This document shows, in pieces, positions 62,201 to 64,000 of a stretch of 64,000 nt of DNA. The notes under the pieces are model-generated. The model saw nothing but the letters and a program-made list of their open reading frames with translations, was not told where the DNA came from and did not search any database. How positions within the stretch are numbered: the first letter of the stretch is position 1; every line of letters starts with the position of its first letter. A program made the position numbers and the translations under genes. This stretch comes from Anthostomella pinea (taxonomy: Eukaryota; Ascomycota; Sordariomycetes; Xylariales; Xylariaceae): positions 2,976,001 to 3,040,000 of the forward strand of contig CAUWAG010000018.1 in NCBI GenBank assembly GCA_963556695.1, read 5' to 3'.

Positions 62201-64000
62201 AGTATAGTCGAGGTGCGTATTATGATTATACACTCGTTCAATTTCCTCTCGTTTATGGTGCGTAGTAAGATCATAATGACCCAATATATGCCATACCTCG
62301 GAGAGTTTCGTTGGCATTGGTGGTGTTGCACAACCGGGAAAGGCGTTTTAATAGTTGACGCGTTAATGATCCCTCGTTGCCAGGTTCTTTGATGACAGGT
62401 GTTCCCGTCATCCGTGAGTTTGTGGCGCAGACGCCGTGAGAGAGCAGCCATCGTGTGTTGATGTTCTGCGACGAAGGATGTATTCTGAAACATTGAATCG
62501 CGGTGCGACGAAGAATGCCCCGATTCAGACATGGCGGCGAAAGACATCTGACGGATCAAGGGATGGATACGGCGGTATGGATGGCGTCGGGCTGACAGCC
62601 TCAACATTGAAGCTGTCACGAAATTCGATAGACCTTGCCACGAGATGTCTTGGAATGTGAGACAGGTAAAATATACAATTCCACGCCGCCTCTGGGCGGA
62701 GGATTCCGAGCCTGGCATTGATGAGGTCAGAAAGCGTGGTTTGCGCTTCAAACGAGATCCCGCTCATCTCATCTCATCTCATCGCGTCCGTCCATTGTCC
62801 ACGAGGCTCGAGAGCGATAAACAAGTCCAAGACGATGATAGGGTGGCCCAAGGAATAAGTCTGGGCGGGTTGGTGGATGTTTGTTTGCCTTTCCGTCGTC
62901 CCGTGTCGGCCGCAGATCCTCGACCCGATTGAAGTGATAATTATTGAAAATCGATAAAGGGAGCTGGGCTATCGAGCTTTTGATGATCACCTGTACATCT
63001 CAATAGCTACCAAACCTTGCAGGGCAGTATTCCCGCCGCCCGTTCACGCCGTTCTTTGATCCAATGGATCCCGGACCAATGCCGTTGAAAACCTGAGAGG
63101 ATGGTAAATAAACCTAACCCTCCCCGAGATGGGGCAACACTATCATCTATGCTGAACCTTTGTACGTACGGTACCTAAAGTGTTTAAAGTGTCCAACTGA
63201 CCGGTAGCCCGAGTCAAAGCTGGCGCGGCGTATTTTGATCCGGCATTGATATGTCCTAGTATCGTTGTCCAACGGGCTGGATGATGTATTCCATGACAGC
63301 GACATGCTCGACATGCTTATGCTCTGACATGCCATGGGAATTCTTTGAAGTTTGCAGTGCATTATTACCCCTTTCTTTTGCCACTCTGTACTAGTCCTAT
63401 CTTATCCCGCGCTTCGGTATTCCACTCACACGAGCCCCACCCTGATTCCCACCTAGAACCGCCTTTGGGCCGTCAACCAATCTTACCATCGGCCGTTCTG
63501 GGGAATGCAGTGGGCCTTCCGAAATTTCCCAGTAGCAGGGCCTCGAACGGTGCAGTAGCGTAGCCCGGGGACGCACTCCAGATCCAAGACCTGGAAGTAC
63601 TCTCTACCGCAGTGACGGCACCGTTTCAGCGGTCTCCGTTACTGCTGATAGTGCCAGCCGCAGTGACCAGACAGCTGCCAGATCGGTATCTAACAGTTCT
63701 GGCATCCTCTGCGATCGGCGCTGCAGTAGCGTGTACCTCTCCCATCTCGCTCTGTGAATGCACGGGCCATCGTGCAGCTGGGCAACCCACCACTTATTTC
63801 CCGTTGACCCTTGTCCAGTAGATTTCAATGTTGCAGTGTCATTGCGCCCGTACATGTACTTTTACCTCCCCTCCCGCCCTCTTGTCTACCTGCACCGGTT
63901 GTTGCTCTCAATGGAGAGTGAATGAAGCGAGAGTGAATGCTTTGCCGTCGTCACATCGTCACACCTTTGTGAGGTAGAGCAAGAGCAAGCATCCATTCAC
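59293..64000. other. 4.7-kb gene-poor region
   Basis: No supportable gene. ORFs of 60-195 codons overlap on both strands and show no motifs or splice structure. A short ATCTC repeat lies at about 62764-62786. The last bases may belong to the flank of a gene beyond the window. Confidence 0.5.

Noticed and set aside
1..64000. tRNA, rRNA and CRISPR features
   Set aside because: By eye I found no cloverleaf with A and B boxes, no rRNA-like sequence and no regularly spaced repeats. A tRNAscan or covariance search would settle it.

Overview
The window looks like nuclear DNA of a filamentous ascomycete, most likely a Sordariomycete. Short spliceosomal introns (about 48-250 nt) with GTRNGT donors and YAG acceptors are common. 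Genes lie on both strands with wide gaps. The gene families are fungal: CAP20-type perilipin, BLI-3-like flavoprotein, PRM10-type transporter, HET-domain protein and Zn2Cys6 regulator. I saw no bacterial-style operons, CRISPR arrays or tRNA/rRNA genes. Exon coordinates were worked out by hand from splice signals, reading frame and family motifs.

Layout. 0.3-4.3 kb: a coiled-coil protein and a CAP20/perilipin gene with five 11-residue repeats. 7.3-9.3 kb: a decayed short-chain dehydrogenase and a small three-exon candidate gene. 9.8-12.7 kb: a PRM10/ThrE-type membrane protein whose second intron carries a palindromic element. 12.7-18 kb: gene-poor, with a cupin relic and an inverted-repeat element. 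18-24.3 kb: a frameshifted caspase-like gene, a Cys-rich membrane protein and a HET-domain protein. 25-31.4 kb: a small basic protein, a pirin, a BLI-3-like protein and a membrane-anchored lectin-like protein. 31.4-39 kb: gene-poor, with lineage-specific ORFs, a 137-bp tandem duplication and an AT-rich block that looks RIP-mutated. 39-40 kb: a DUF1826-like protein.

The most interesting region is about 40.2-57.6 kb, which reads as a mycosporine-type biosynthetic gene cluster. It holds a GT8 glycosyltransferase, a catechol-type O-methyltransferase, a sedoheptulose-7-phosphate cyclase of the dehydroquinate-synthase superfamily, a membrane-anchored ATP-grasp ligase, a secreted protein, a large adenylation-carrier-thioester reductase (A-T-R) and a Zn2Cys6 regulator. 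The cyclase, methyltransferase and ATP-grasp trio is the known route from sedoheptulose 7-phosphate through 4-deoxygadusol to mycosporine-amino acids. I infer that the A-T-R enzyme reduces the amino-acid carboxyl, giving the amino-alcohol mycosporines typical of fungi (serinol or glutaminol types), and that the GT8 enzyme may glycosylate the product.

Downstream, 57.6-64 kb holds one frameshifted NTF2-like gene and about 4.5 kb without a supportable gene.
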